A DNA stretch of 58,411 nt from Candidatus Solincola daggyaiensis (GCA_015711825.1 JACVJD010000004.1:1-58411), one strand, 5' to 3'; positions 8,191 through 17,023 are shown, numbered from the stretch's first letter. A program made the numbers and translations. The notes: generated by a model not told the origin, from the letters alone.

Positions 8191-9390
8191 TCAAACCACC
8201 TCCCCCAGGCCGTTAGCCAGCGCCTCGAAGATGTCATAGACAGGCAGATCCCCCGCGGCGGCGAAATGGTCCTCGCAGTGGGGGCAGGCGGTGACGACGG
8301 CCTCGGCGCCCACCTCCCGCGCCTCCTCCAAGCGTTCCGCCGCCGTCCAGGCCGCCAGGTCGGGCTTGGCGGCTCGCACCCCTCCTCCGGCGCCGCAGCA
8401 CCAGGAGTTCTCGCGCTTGCGCTGGAACTCCAGCAGCTCCAGCCCCGGCACCGCCGCCAGCAGCCTGCGCGGCTGCTCGTATATCTCGCACCAGCGTCCC
8501 AGCATGCAGGGATCGTGGTAGGCGGCCTTGAGGGAGCTTTCCCCCTCGAAGCGCAGGGCCTTCTTCCTGAGCGCCCTGGAGAGGAGCTCCGTAGGATGTA
8601 CCACCTCCAGGTCCATGACCCGCCCGTACTCGTCCCGCAGGACCTGCAGGCAGTGGGGGCAGGCGGCGATGACGCGCTTGGCCCCGGTGGAGCGGAAGAG
8701 CTCGATGTTCTCGAGGGCATGCTCCTCGAAGCCGTCGCGATCCCCCAGAGCGAGGTTGAAGCTGCGGCAGCAGGGCTCCGCGTCGCCCAGCACCCCCACC
8801 TCCAGGCCCGCCGCCTTGAGCACCCGCACCATGGCGGCGAGCCTCTTGCGCATGGGTTCGCCGGCGGCGTAGGCGCATCCCACGAAGAGCAGGTTCTCGG
8901 CCTTTTCCCTGCCCAGGTCCTTCACCTCCAGGTCCTTCACCGCCTCTCCCTTGAAGCCCTTTTCCAGGCCGAAGGGGTTGTCCTCGGCGGCGGTGGAATC
9001 GAGCATGGCGCGGTGTCCCTCCAGGGGGCCCCATCCCTCCTCCACCGCCTTCTCCCGCATGAGCTGGATGATGCGCGTGGTGTGCAGTCCCTTGAGGGGA
9101 AAGCACATCTCCTGGCAGAGTCCGCAGAGGTTGCAGGAATAGATTATCTCCGCCGTCTTGGGGGTAGGCTCGAACTCCAGGTTGGTGAGGGCGCGGGCGA
9201 TCTCCATCATGCCGGCGGCGTAGTAGGACTCGAAGCGGTAACGGGTGCCGCAAGGACAGTTGTAGGAGAAGCGCGCGCTCTCGAACACCTGCACGTTCAT
9301 GGACTGGCACATCTTGCACTTTCCGCACACCCAGTAGTCGTCGCGGTAATCGGTGAGCTTCTCCCTTTTCCTGGTCAGTCCCCTCTCCAT
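8191..9390 (-). CDS. CCG-domain iron-sulfur protein (HdrD/GlcF-like)
   Basis: 399 residues. N-terminal Fe-S cysteine clusters (CGKCKMC, CPCG, then CNLCGLCQEMC) are followed by two cysteine-rich CCG domains: first VGCAY..PCCRS..ACPHC, second HDPC..WCCGAGGG..TACPHC. This is the layout of the HdrD subunit of heterodisulfide reductase and of GlcF/LutA-like electron carriers. It starts three bases after the stop of the upstream FAD-linked oxidase gene, so the two are probably translated together and form a complex. The protein is soluble as far as I can see (no membrane helix). Partner acceptor unknown: quinone, ferredoxin or disulfide. Confidence 0.88.
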   Translation of the reverse strand: MERGLTRKREKLTDYRDDYWVCGKCKMCQSMNVQVFESARFSYNCPCGTRYRFESYYAAGMMEIARALTNLEFEPTPKTAEIIYSCNLCGLCQEMCFPLKGLHTTRIIQLMREKAVEEGWGPLEGHRAMLDSTAAEDNPFGLEKGFKGEAVKDLEVKDLGREKAENLLFVGCAYAAGEPMRKRLAAMVRVLKAAGLEVGVLGDAEPCCRSFNLALGDRDGFEEHALENIELFRSTGAKRVIAACPHCLQVLRDEYGRVMDLEVVHPTELLSRALRKKALRFEGESSLKAAYHDPCMLGRWCEIYEQPRRLLAAVPGLELLEFQRKRENSWCCGAGGGVRAAKPDLAAWTAAERLEEAREVGAEAVVTACPHCEDHFAAAGDLPVYDIFEALANGLGEVV

Positions 9391-9393
9391 GGC

Positions 9394-10764
9394 CTACACC
9401 CCCTCCATGAGCTGACCGGGGTTGAGCAAACCCTTGGGGTCCATCACCCGCTTGAGGTTCCTGATGAGACGGATGTTCTCGGGGTCCATGCGGGAATAGA
9501 CCAGCTCCGCCACCTCGCCGCGGGGCCGGTTGACGTGCGCTCCCCGGTCGAGGACGGAGCGGTAGGCCCGCAGCCAGGCCTCGCGCGCCCCGCCGTCCCC
9601 CTCCTGGTGGTGGATATCCGTCTCGCAGTAGAAGGCGGCGCCGTAATAGGAGGGTATGGCCACCCGCCCCAGGGGATACCCGCCCGCCGCCTCCTCCACC
9701 GCCGCGAAGAGCGCCGCCGCCTTGCCGGCGAAGGTGAAATAGTCCACCGTGGTGAGGTCGCCGCGGTAATAGGCGCGCTGCGAGAGGTACCACGGCCACT
9801 CGAACTTCTCCTCCATGCGGCGCGCCAGCTCCCCGTCCCCCACCTTTCCGCCGCAGGAAAGGGCCATCTCCCGCGTCTGCCGGTCCCAGATCTCCACCAG
9901 GGAGGGATGGTTGTCGAAACCGAAGACCACGCTCCATGCCGGCAGCTCGCCCGCCAGGGAGTCCGCCTCCTCCGCGCTGCCGCTGAGGAGCACGGAGAGG
10001 TAGCGCCGGTCGGCCGCCACGCACTCGAAGACCTGGTCGTGGCGGGAGGCCAGCCGCGCCGCCTTTATCGCCTGCTCCGCGTCCTCGAAGGCGTAAGCGG
10101 TGACCCGCCTTTCCTCCCAGCGCTTATAGATCCACGCCTTCATGGCGTAGGGCATGCCGAAGATGTCTTCGCTGGCATGGAATAAATTGGAATACATGGG
10201 CCCGAGGTCCTCGCGGAACTCCGAGTGCCCGTCGGGGGTATACTGGTCGGTGCCGCTCATCCACAGGCGCCCGTCGGCCAGGATGGCGTGGAAGGTGGTG
10301 AACTGGTAGGGGCGGGTGGCCCCGTTGGCCAGGATGACGTCGCGGTCGATGTAGGAGCGCACGATGGAGGAGGAGGTCGCCGCGGCGGGCATGAGTATCC
10401 TGAGGCCGCGGGCGTCCAGCTCGCGCTTCAGCTCCTCGAAGGTGACGCCGTATTCCACGAAGGCCAGCAGGTTGGCCTCGTCTATGCGCACGATGCGGTC
10501 GATGCCCCTGAGGTCCACCAGCACCCCCCCGGACTCCGCCACCCCGGGGTCCACGAAACCGCGGCGGTGGGTGAAGATGGGGATGTCGTTTTCGTAGGCG
10601 CAGGAGGCGATGTCCGCCAGCTCCAGATTGTCGCGCGGCAGCGCCAAAGCCAGGTCCAGCCGCGGTGGGGGTTGCCTGAAATACGGCTTGAGGGCCTCCG
10701 CTCCCTCCCGGATCACTCCCTTTCCCACTGCATCCTTGAGCTTCTCGCCGGTCCTGACGCTCAT
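9394..10764 (-). CDS. FAD-linked oxidase (GlcD-like), partner of the CCG protein
   Basis: 456 residues. PCMH-type FAD domain: LALPRDNLELADIASCAYENDIPI, GVLVDLRGIDRIVRIDEANLLAFVEYGVTFEEL, then a C-terminal substrate-cap half with several aromatic patches. It is quite different in sequence from the FAD-linked oxidase at 6410-8023, so the two are not a recent duplication. The start ATG follows GGGGAGGTGGAAGG. The pair with the CCG Fe-S protein recalls GlcD/GlcF and other dehydrogenase plus Fe-S modules; the oxidised substrate is unknown. Confidence 0.82.
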   Translation of the reverse strand: MSVRTGEKLKDAVGKGVIREGAEALKPYFRQPPPRLDLALALPRDNLELADIASCAYENDIPIFTHRRGFVDPGVAESGGVLVDLRGIDRIVRIDEANLLAFVEYGVTFEELKRELDARGLRILMPAAATSSSIVRSYIDRDVILANGATRPYQFTTFHAILADGRLWMSGTDQYTPDGHSEFREDLGPMYSNLFHASEDIFGMPYAMKAWIYKRWEERRVTAYAFEDAEQAIKAARLASRHDQVFECVAADRRYLSVLLSGSAEEADSLAGELPAWSVVFGFDNHPSLVEIWDRQTREMALSCGGKVGDGELARRMEEKFEWPWYLSQRAYYRGDLTTVDYFTFAGKAAALFAAVEEAAGGYPLGRVAIPSYYGAAFYCETDIHHQEGDGGAREAWLRAYRSVLDRGAHVNRPRGEVAELVYSRMDPENIRLIRNLKRVMDPKGLLNPGQLMEGV

Positions 10765-10855
10765 CCTTCCACCTCCCCTATCTCCAGGGCGCTCCCCTGT
10801 CGCCCTGCCGCTTCACGCTCCTTCTCGAACCCGGGTCTCCGCGCCCCGGGGTGTC

Positions 10856-12298
10856 CTAATCCCCATGCCCATTTCCCCGGCACGGCGCCTCGGCGCCTCG
10901 CCTTCCCGCCCTCGCCCGCCGCAAGCCGTAGCCGGCCAGGGCCCAGGCGGCGTCCACGCACCTCTCCACCGAGTCGTAAACCGGCACCCCCATGCCCTCC
11001 AGGGCGCTGCACCAGCGCCTGCGGTCCACCTCCGAGGCCCCTAGGAAACAGGCCAGCAGCGGCTTCTCCGGGTGTTGCTCCTTGACCTCGCAGAGCAGGG
11101 CCGCGGCGTCGAACTCCGATTCCGGCACCAGGGTGAACACCGCCATGAGCATGTGCATGTTTCTTTCCTCCGCGAAGGCGCGCAGGATGACGCGGTAGGC
11201 GTCCTCCACCGACCCCTGCAGGGTCGCGGCCCAGATGTCCATGGGGTTCAGCAGCCGCGCCCAGCCCGGCAATCCCTCCCCAGCCCTGCGCGCGGCCTGC
11301 GGCGAAGGCGCGGGCAGGCACAGCCCGCGGCGCTGGCAGGCGTCGGCCACCAGCACCGTGCCCGCCCCGGTGATGGAGACCACGCCCAGGTTGGGCCCCG
11401 CCGGCACCGGGCAATACGAAAGGGCCTTGGCCGCGTCGAAGAGGCCGTCGATACCGTCCACCGCGACGACCCCGGCCTGGGCCAGCGCCCCCCGCAGCAC
11501 CGCCTCCTCGCCGGCCATGGAGCCGGTGTGGCTGGCGGCCATCCTCCCGCCCAGCTCGCTGCGACCCCCTTTGAGCATCAGCACCGGCTTGCCCTCGGTG
11601 ACGCGCCGCGCCAGCTCCAGGAAATCCCTCCCTCTGTGCAGCCCCTCGGTATAGATGCATATGACCTTGGTGGCTTCGTCTTCCCCCAGGTATTCCAGCA
11701 TGTCCACCTCGTCCACGTCCGCCTTGTTGCCCAGGCAGGCGACCTTGGAGACGCCGAAGCGCTGGGTGGACGCTATCCAGCGCGCGAACCCCCCGGCGAA
11801 GAGCCCCGTCTGGGCGATGATGGAGATGTCGCCCTCTTGCAAGGGATCCAGGGTCATGAGGGAGGTGACGAATCCGGAGGAGGTGGAGATGGTGCCCACG
11901 CTGTTCGGCCCCATCATACGCACGCCGCGCTCCCGCGCCGCGTCCGCGAGCTGCTTTTGCATGGCCGCCCCCTCGGCTCCCGCGTCGGAATATCCCGCCG
12001 CGCACACGATGACCTTCCTCACTCCCGCGTCGGCGCAGTCGGCGACGAAGTCGAGCATGAGCTCCCTCGGCAGCACCCCCACCGCCACCTCCACCGGCTC
12101 GCCGATGTCGCGCAGGGAGGGAAAGGCGGGGACGCCCATGATCTCCCCCGCCCGGGGGTGGATGGCGTATATACGGCCTCGGTAGCCGAAGCGCAGGAGG
12201 TTGGACAGGGTGATGTTTCCCAGCTTCATGGAGGAGCCGGAAGCCCCCGCCACCGCCACACTGGAGGGGTTGAAGAAAGCTTCCATGGTGTGAGCCAA
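10856..12298 (-). CDS. CoA-binding protein, alpha-type part of ADP-forming acyl-CoA synthetase
   Basis: 480 residues. N-terminal CoA-binding Rossmann domain (NPSSVAVAGAS..KLGN), then the succinyl-CoA-synthetase-like flavodoxin region (GPNSVGTI, IAQTGLFAGGF) and the phosphohistidine motif MAASHTGSMAG with the His at 257, which matches the catalytic His of archaeal ADP-forming acetyl-CoA synthetase alpha subunits. The family interconverts acyl-CoA plus ADP and Pi with acid plus ATP. No ATP-grasp (beta) domain is fused and none is in the window, so a partner must be encoded elsewhere or the protein has another role. The start may be TTG at 12298 (GGGGGTAAGG upstream) or the ATG at 12286. The last 25 residues are Arg/Gly-rich and probably not conserved. 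Confidence 0.8.
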   Translation of the reverse strand: MAHTMEAFFNPSSVAVAGASGSSMKLGNITLSNLLRFGYRGRIYAIHPRAGEIMGVPAFPSLRDIGEPVEVAVGVLPRELMLDFVADCADAGVRKVIVCAAGYSDAGAEGAAMQKQLADAARERGVRMMGPNSVGTISTSSGFVTSLMTLDPLQEGDISIIAQTGLFAGGFARWIASTQRFGVSKVACLGNKADVDEVDMLEYLGEDEATKVICIYTEGLHRGRDFLELARRVTEGKPVLMLKGGRSELGGRMAASHTGSMAGEEAVLRGALAQAGVVAVDGIDGLFDAAKALSYCPVPAGPNLGVVSITGAGTVLVADACQRRGLCLPAPSPQAARRAGEGLPGWARLLNPMDIWAATLQGSVEDAYRVILRAFAEERNMHMLMAVFTLVPESEFDAAALLCEVKEQHPEKPLLACFLGASEVDRRRWCSALEGMGVPVYDSVERCVDAAWALAGYGLRRARAGRRGAEAPCRGNGHGD

Positions 12299-12468
12299 GC
12301 CTTACCCCCTGTCGCAACACGGTCATGGTCCCATCGGGCGGCCATGACCCGTCCCGCCTCGACCTCTGCGAAAGCGCCGCCCTTCACCCGCGCCGAGGCT
12401 TCCCGTTTACCTCTCCGACCCCCGCATGGGCGCCTGCCCCTCGGCCACGGCGCCCCTTCCCGCTTCGC

Positions 12469-12618
12469 CTATACGAAATAACGGAAGGGCATCTTGGGAA
12501 GCTGGGTGAGCAGGAGCTTGGCGTAGCGCCAGTCCGAGGGCTCGGTGGAAACGGCCAGCCAGGCAACCAAACCTCCCGCGGCGCCCAGCGTGATCATCGC
12601 TTTGGTTCTTCTTTTCAT
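12469..12618 (-). CDS. very small membrane protein (49 residues), flavoprotein-associated
   Basis: A 49-residue frame beginning MKRRTKAMITLGAAGG with a hydrophobic helix (about 8-24) and the tail WRYAKLLLTQLPKMPFRYFV. The ribosome site GGGAGGCGAGG directly precedes the ATG at 12618. It lies 294 bases downstream of a CrtI-like oxidoreductase gene, exactly as the 64-residue protein at 4312-4506 follows its own CrtI-like gene, and the two share the tail pattern L-L-x-Q-hydrophobic-P-x-x-P-x-R-Y-aromatic. The gene is too short for routine gene finders with a 60-residue cut-off. Function unknown; a membrane anchor or accessory subunit is the simplest idea. Confidence 0.65.
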   Translation of the reverse strand: MKRRTKAMITLGAAGGLVAWLAVSTEPSDWRYAKLLLTQLPKMPFRYFV

Positions 12619-12912
12619 CCTCGCCTCCCGTCACTCCAGGCCCTTCTGCAAAGCCGTTCTTGTCTTACCGCTTGGATGCGACCCGCAAGCGCCCGCCACC
12701 TCTCCCGCTCGCACCACCCCTTATTCCGGACCATGGTGGCGGCGAGCCCTTGCCCGCATCCGCCGCCAACCCGGCCGCCGGCCGCATCCAGGCCATCCCT
12801 CAGACGCCCCCCGGGCCTCGACCAACCTCACATGCGTTCCCGCCCGGCAAGACCTCCGCTCGGATCCGCCATTGACCACCGGGGCAGGCCGCGTCGTTCT
12901 CCTCCCTTGCCC
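12619..12912. other. intergenic, nothing recognised
   Basis: Gap between the CrtI-like gene stop and the 49-residue gene. It is Pro/Arg-codon-rich in all frames with no convincing frame, no clear terminator and only a weak promoter-like pair. Confidence 0.4.
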
Positions 12913-14430
12913 CTAGGCGTTGTCCTTCACCACCAGCCCACCGGTGATGATCCCCCCCGCGACCACCGCCGGCACCCCTCCTCCGGGATGGGTGGAAGCC
13001 CCTGCGAGGTAAAGGTTCTTAATGCACTTGGAGCGGTTGGCGGGGCGGAACACCGCCATATGGCTGAGGTCGGTCTGGATGCCGTAAACGGCGCCGCCCG
13101 GGTGCAGGAGCATGCGCTCGAGGTCCTTGGGCGTGGCCATATCCCGGTACACCACGTGCTTGGAAAGATCTGGTATGATATAGCGTTCGATGGTGGCTAT
13201 GGCCTCGTCTATGTACCTCTCCTTGTAGCGGTCCCAGTCGTTGCCCGCCAGGTTGTAGGGGGCGAGTCCCATGTGGGTGAGCACGTGCTTGCCGGGCGGG
13301 GCCAGCGAGGGGTCGATCTTGGAGGCCCAGGAGATAAGCCCCATCACCTCCACGCGCCCGTCCTTTACGTACAGTTTCCCCTTGAGGTAATAGTCGCTCC
13401 AGTAGTCGTTCATGATCCTGGGGTCGGTTAAGGTGAGGGTGTGATGGGCGTTGAGGGGCGGCTCGTAATCTATGCCCAGGTAGATCATGGGACAGGGCAT
13501 GGAGAGCACCAGGGATCTCACGCCTCTCCACACATGCCAGGGGATATGCTCCCTGCCGATCATGTCCTCATAGAGCTTCTTGGCGTTGATCGCCCCCACC
13601 ACGTTGCGGGCGGTTATCTGCGTGCCGTCCCAGAGCTCCACGCCGACGGCCCTGCGCCCCTCCACCATCACCCGCACCACGCGAGCGTCGAAACGCGTCT
13701 CGCCGCCAAGGTCTTCGAAGGCCTGCCGGATGCCGGCGGGGATGCGTATCATCCCCCCCTCGGGGTAGTAGATGCCCTCGTGCTCCAGGAGCCCCACGAT
13801 GGCGTAGAGGCCGGCGCACATGTCCGGCGGCAGGCCGGCGTAGAAGGACTGGAAGGCCATGGAAGCCAGCACGTCGGCGTTCTTGAAATATCTGGCAACG
13901 ATCTTCTGGTGCGTGGTGACGAACATGGGAAGCACCGAGACCATCTGGGGGTACTTGGCGATCAGCCTGACGGTGTCCATGAAACCCAGGGACGGCGCGT
14001 AGAAGAAGTTGTCCACCAGCCCCTTTATCTTCGGGGTGTAGTCCTCGGCGAACTTCAGGAACGCCTTGGCGTCCTCGGGCGAGAACTCCGCGATCACCCG
14101 CGCCGTGTCCTCCACCGAGGTGGGGTAGGCAAAGCGCACCCCTCTGGTGTTGTCGCAATAATCGTATATGGGGTCCACGGGGATGAGGGGGATGTATCTC
14201 TCCCTCGGCATCTCCAGGCGTTTGAAGAGCTCGTCGAAGGCGCGCGTCACCTCCACCACGCTGGCCCCCACGTCGAAGTGGAACCCCTCCGCCTCGTAGG
14301 TGGAACAGCATCCTCCGATGCGGTTTGACTGTTCCAGCACCAGGGTCTTCATCCCCGCCTTCTGGCACAGCGCCGCCGCCGAAAGCCCGCCGATACCCCC
14401 GCCTATCACCACCACGTCGTAATCGGGCAT
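12913..14430 (-). CDS. CrtI-like FAD-dependent oxidoreductase
   Basis: 505 residues. FAD motif VVVIGGGIGGLSAA..TLVLEQ, then GGCCSTYEAEGFHFDVGAS and the C-terminal LYLAGASTHPGGGVPAVVAGG. It aligns along its full length with the proteins at 4670-6166 and 50257-51753 (same blocks FQSFYxGLPP, YPxGGMIxIP, NAKKLY). The start ATG follows AGGGGGAATGCGTC; the extreme C-terminus is KDNA. It has its own well-formed promoter and a 434-base upstream gap, so it begins a transcription unit that may include the 49-residue membrane protein and the CoA-binding protein. Activity on an isoprenoid or lipid substrate is a family-level guess. Confidence 0.85.
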   Translation of the reverse strand: MPDYDVVVIGGGIGGLSAAALCQKAGMKTLVLEQSNRIGGCCSTYEAEGFHFDVGASVVEVTRAFDELFKRLEMPRERYIPLIPVDPIYDYCDNTRGVRFAYPTSVEDTARVIAEFSPEDAKAFLKFAEDYTPKIKGLVDNFFYAPSLGFMDTVRLIAKYPQMVSVLPMFVTTHQKIVARYFKNADVLASMAFQSFYAGLPPDMCAGLYAIVGLLEHEGIYYPEGGMIRIPAGIRQAFEDLGGETRFDARVVRVMVEGRRAVGVELWDGTQITARNVVGAINAKKLYEDMIGREHIPWHVWRGVRSLVLSMPCPMIYLGIDYEPPLNAHHTLTLTDPRIMNDYWSDYYLKGKLYVKDGRVEVMGLISWASKIDPSLAPPGKHVLTHMGLAPYNLAGNDWDRYKERYIDEAIATIERYIIPDLSKHVVYRDMATPKDLERMLLHPGGAVYGIQTDLSHMAVFRPANRSKCIKNLYLAGASTHPGGGVPAVVAGGIITGGLVVKDNA

Positions 14431-14475
14431 GACGCATTCCCCCTATACGGCTAGCGATACTGACTTAAGGATATT

Positions 14476-14504
14476 ATATTACTATCTATTTTTACGGTTT
14501 TCAA
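14476..14504 (-). promoter_or_regulatory. sigma-A type promoter for the CrtI-like gene at 12913-14430
   Basis: Minus strand TTGAAA (14504-14499), spacer 17, TAATAT (14481-14476) in an A/T-rich patch that stands out sharply from the GC-rich surroundings. The -10 is about 46 bases before the ATG at 14430. Confidence 0.6.
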
Positions 14505-14864
14505 CCTCAGCCGCGGGGCGGGAATATGAGGGCTTTGCCGATGGTCCCCGGTTTCGCGCCACCCGCCATGGGCTCACAGCATGCGTAGCGAGATCGGCGC
14601 AAGCTACATGGTTGCGGCCGCATGGCGATGCGGCCTCCATCTCCGCCCATGGAGGGCCGATGCGTCCGCCAGGGCGAGGAGGCACGGACTGGGGGCAAGC
14701 CGGGACTCCCCGCGCATCATCGGCATAAGCGCTCCCCCTGGCGACTTAAAGCATGTTCCCATGCGTTCTCGGTGCAGCGTCGTCTTCACGCAATCGCTCC
14801 CTTCCCCGCTTCCAGCCCATCCAGGAAGCCGCGAAAACCGCTCGGCGGCTCAAAGCCTACGGTT
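14505..14864. other. intergenic between moeA and the CrtI-like gene promoter
   Basis: No supported gene. Frames here are short, shift between strands and lack ribosome sites. Transcripts of the moeA operon would end here, but I see no clear hairpin with a U-tract. Confidence 0.4.
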
Positions 14865-16070
14865 TCAGCGCAGGAACTGGATGACGACCTCCGCTCCCGC
14901 CTCCAGGCGCCCCACCTCTTCGGGAAGCACGGCCAGGGCGTTGCCGAGGACCATGGACTTGAGGATGCCGCTGCCCTGGGGCCCGGTGGGGCGAACGTGA
15001 TAGCGACCGTCCCGCCACTCCGCCACCACGCGGATGAACTCCGTCCTGCCCGCCTTCCTCCCCAGAGGGGCGTCGAGGATCGCGGTGGCCTGGGGCCGGA
15101 AGATGTCGCGGCGGCCCATCATCTTGAGGATGGCGGGACGGACGAACTGCTCGAAGGAGACCATCACCGAGACGGGGTTCCCCGGCAGACCGAAGAGCGG
15201 CTTGCCGCGGACGTGCCCGAAGGCCTGGGGCTTGCCGGGACGCATGGCCACCTTCCAGAAGTTCATCTCCCCCACCTTGCCCAGCACGTCCTTCACCATA
15301 TCGTAATCTCCCACCGACACGCCGCCGCTGGTCACGAAGAGGTCCACCTTCTCCAGGTTGTCGAGGATGGTCCTCTCCAGCAGGTCGGCGTCGTCGCGCA
15401 CCACCCCCAGGCGCAAGGGCTGCGCCCCCGCCTCGTGCACCATGCCGAAAACGGTGTAGCTGTTGGAGTCGCGGATCTTGCCCGGCGCCAGCTCTTCCTC
15501 TACCCCCACCAGCTCGTCCCCGGTGGAGATGATCCCCACCACGGCGCGGCGGAAACAGCGGGGCCGCGCGTAGCCGAGGCTGGCAAGCATTCCCAGCTCG
15601 GCGGGGCCTATGGCCGTCCCCGCCGCCATCACCGTCTCGCCGCTCTTCACGTCCTCCCCGGCGCGGCGCAGGTTGGCGCCTTTCTCCACCGCTTCCAGGA
15701 TAAGCACCCGTCCCCCCTCGCCGCGGGTAAGCTCCACCGGCACCACGGCGTCACAGCCCTCGGGCACGGGCGCGCCGGTCATGATGCGCAGGGCCTGCCC
15801 GGCTCGCAGCGCCACCTCTGGGGCGTGCCCCGCCGCCAGGTCTCCGAGCACTTCCAGCTCCGCGGGGCTTCCCTCGCGGGCTCCGGCCACGTCCTCCGAC
15901 CTCACCGCGTAGCCGTCCATGGCCGAGTTGTCGAAGGGGGGAATGTCTTCGCGCGCCACCGCGTCCTCCGCCAGGGTCATCCCCAGCGCCTCCAGTAGCG
16001 GCGTCTCCGCCGCCTCCAGCACGCTTACCGCGCTCAGCACCTTCTCCCTCGCCTCTTCCACGCTCAGCAT
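14865..16070 (-). CDS. moeA: molybdopterin molybdenumtransferase MoeA
   Basis: 401 residues, a normal length. It inserts molybdate or tungstate into adenylylated molybdopterin. Seen: the family motif PPFDNSAMDGYAVR near 45-57, GxAxRIMTGAPVPEG (about 107-120), GDELVG and the central MogA-like fold with TSGGVSVGDYD, and GLPGNPVSV. The start ATG follows GGAGG nine bases upstream. It is the last gene of the tungstate transport operon, 33 bases after the second TupA-like gene, which argues that the cofactor made is tungsten-based. Confidence 0.93.
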   Translation of the reverse strand: MLSVEEAREKVLSAVSVLEAAETPLLEALGMTLAEDAVAREDIPPFDNSAMDGYAVRSEDVAGAREGSPAELEVLGDLAAGHAPEVALRAGQALRIMTGAPVPEGCDAVVPVELTRGEGGRVLILEAVEKGANLRRAGEDVKSGETVMAAGTAIGPAELGMLASLGYARPRCFRRAVVGIISTGDELVGVEEELAPGKIRDSNSYTVFGMVHEAGAQPLRLGVVRDDADLLERTILDNLEKVDLFVTSGGVSVGDYDMVKDVLGKVGEMNFWKVAMRPGKPQAFGHVRGKPLFGLPGNPVSVMVSFEQFVRPAILKMMGRRDIFRPQATAILDAPLGRKAGRTEFIRVVAEWRDGRYHVRPTGPQGSGILKSMVLGNALAVLPEEVGRLEAGAEVVIQFLR

Positions 16071-16103
16071 CCCGGTCGACCTCCAGTCCCTTCCGCCTTC
16101 TTT

Positions 16104-16922
16104 TCACCGCGCCGGGGGCCTCCAGGGGCCCGCCTCCAGCCGTCCCTGCCCCGCCTCAGAAAGCAGGTAGGAGATGAACTCCAGCGCGCCGCCCACGTCG
16201 GTATCCGGATAAACGAGGGAGCTCACCACCATGGCGTGGAAGGCGTCCTCCAGCGCCTCTCCTCCCTCCAACACCATCTCCAGGCCAAGCTCCCCGGCCA
16301 GTCTCTCGTAGGTGTCGCGCCCCGTGAGGGTATAAGCTCCCCTCGAGGCCGCCAGCCTCAAGGCATCCTCCGCGCCCTCGAGGCACTCTATAAGCCAGTC
16401 GCCGCGTTCCTCCACGCCCGCCAGGCTCCAGAGCCCGGCCGCCTTGATGGCCGCCCCCGAGCCGTCCACCCGCAGCACGAAGGGCTCCTTCGCCTCCGCG
16501 ATACGCTTCAGCGCGCTCGCTATGTCCTCCGCCTCCCGCGCTCCCGCGGGATCGCCGGCCGGACCCGCCAGCAGGTATTCGCCCCGCATGATCTCCTGGC
16601 GGTCGGTCACATATCCCGCCCTCTCCAGGCTCTCCTCGTCGCTTGGGACATGGGTGAGGATGAGGTCGCACTCGCCATGCCGCGCCATGTCGCACACCCG
16701 GTCGTCGCTGTTCGTGGCCACCTCCACCCGGCGTCCGCTCTCCCGCTGGAAATCCCGCGCCCATGCCTCAAGCACCCCGCTGCCCTCCAGATCTGCGGTG
16801 GCGGCAAGCAGCAAGGGGGGACGTTCCTCCCCTCCGCAACCCGGGGCCGCGCAGAGCATAAGGGCGAAGGCCGGGGCGCCCGTAAGGGCCCACATCATAC
16901 GCCTAGAAAAAATCCTCGCCAT
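16104..16922 (-). CDS. divergent TupA-like substrate-binding lipoprotein
   Basis: About 272 residues. N-terminal signal (ARIFSRRMMWALTGAPAFALMLCAAPGC) ending in a probable lipobox Cys. It aligns with the TupA encoded at 19053-19892 block by block: CDMARHGECDLILTHVPSDEE versus MRMGRMGECDVMLVHSPADEE, then GYVTDR versus GYAVER, and DGSGAAIKAAGLW versus DGSGTHVKEKSIW. However, the ligand-binding start TTTSTQDSG of TupA is replaced by AATADLEGSG. It may bind another oxyanion or tune tungstate supply. No second permease is present. Start ATG 16922 or 16934; neither has a strong ribosome site. Confidence 0.75.
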   Translation of the reverse strand: MARIFSRRMMWALTGAPAFALMLCAAPGCGGEERPPLLLAATADLEGSGVLEAWARDFQRESGRRVEVATNSDDRVCDMARHGECDLILTHVPSDEESLERAGYVTDRQEIMRGEYLLAGPAGDPAGAREAEDIASALKRIAEAKEPFVLRVDGSGAAIKAAGLWSLAGVEERGDWLIECLEGAEDALRLAASRGAYTLTGRDTYERLAGELGLEMVLEGGEALEDAFHAMVVSSLVYPDTDVGGALEFISYLLSEAGQGRLEAGPWRPPAR

Positions 16923-17023
16923 CACGGGGAACATTCTACACCAGGCGGGAAAGGGAAGGTGAGCGGGCGCCCCACCTTCACCGCTCAAGGGTCGGGAGCG
17001 TCCCGTCCATGCGCGCCCCACGG

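Noticed and set aside
4742-10185. Very long open frames on the plus strand (over 700 and 1100 codons) across the flavoprotein cluster
   Set aside because: They lie opposite clear enzyme genes, are rich in His/Leu/Gly/Arg, and show no domain or ribosome-site evidence. They arise because strong G/C third-position bias leaves the opposite strand without stops.
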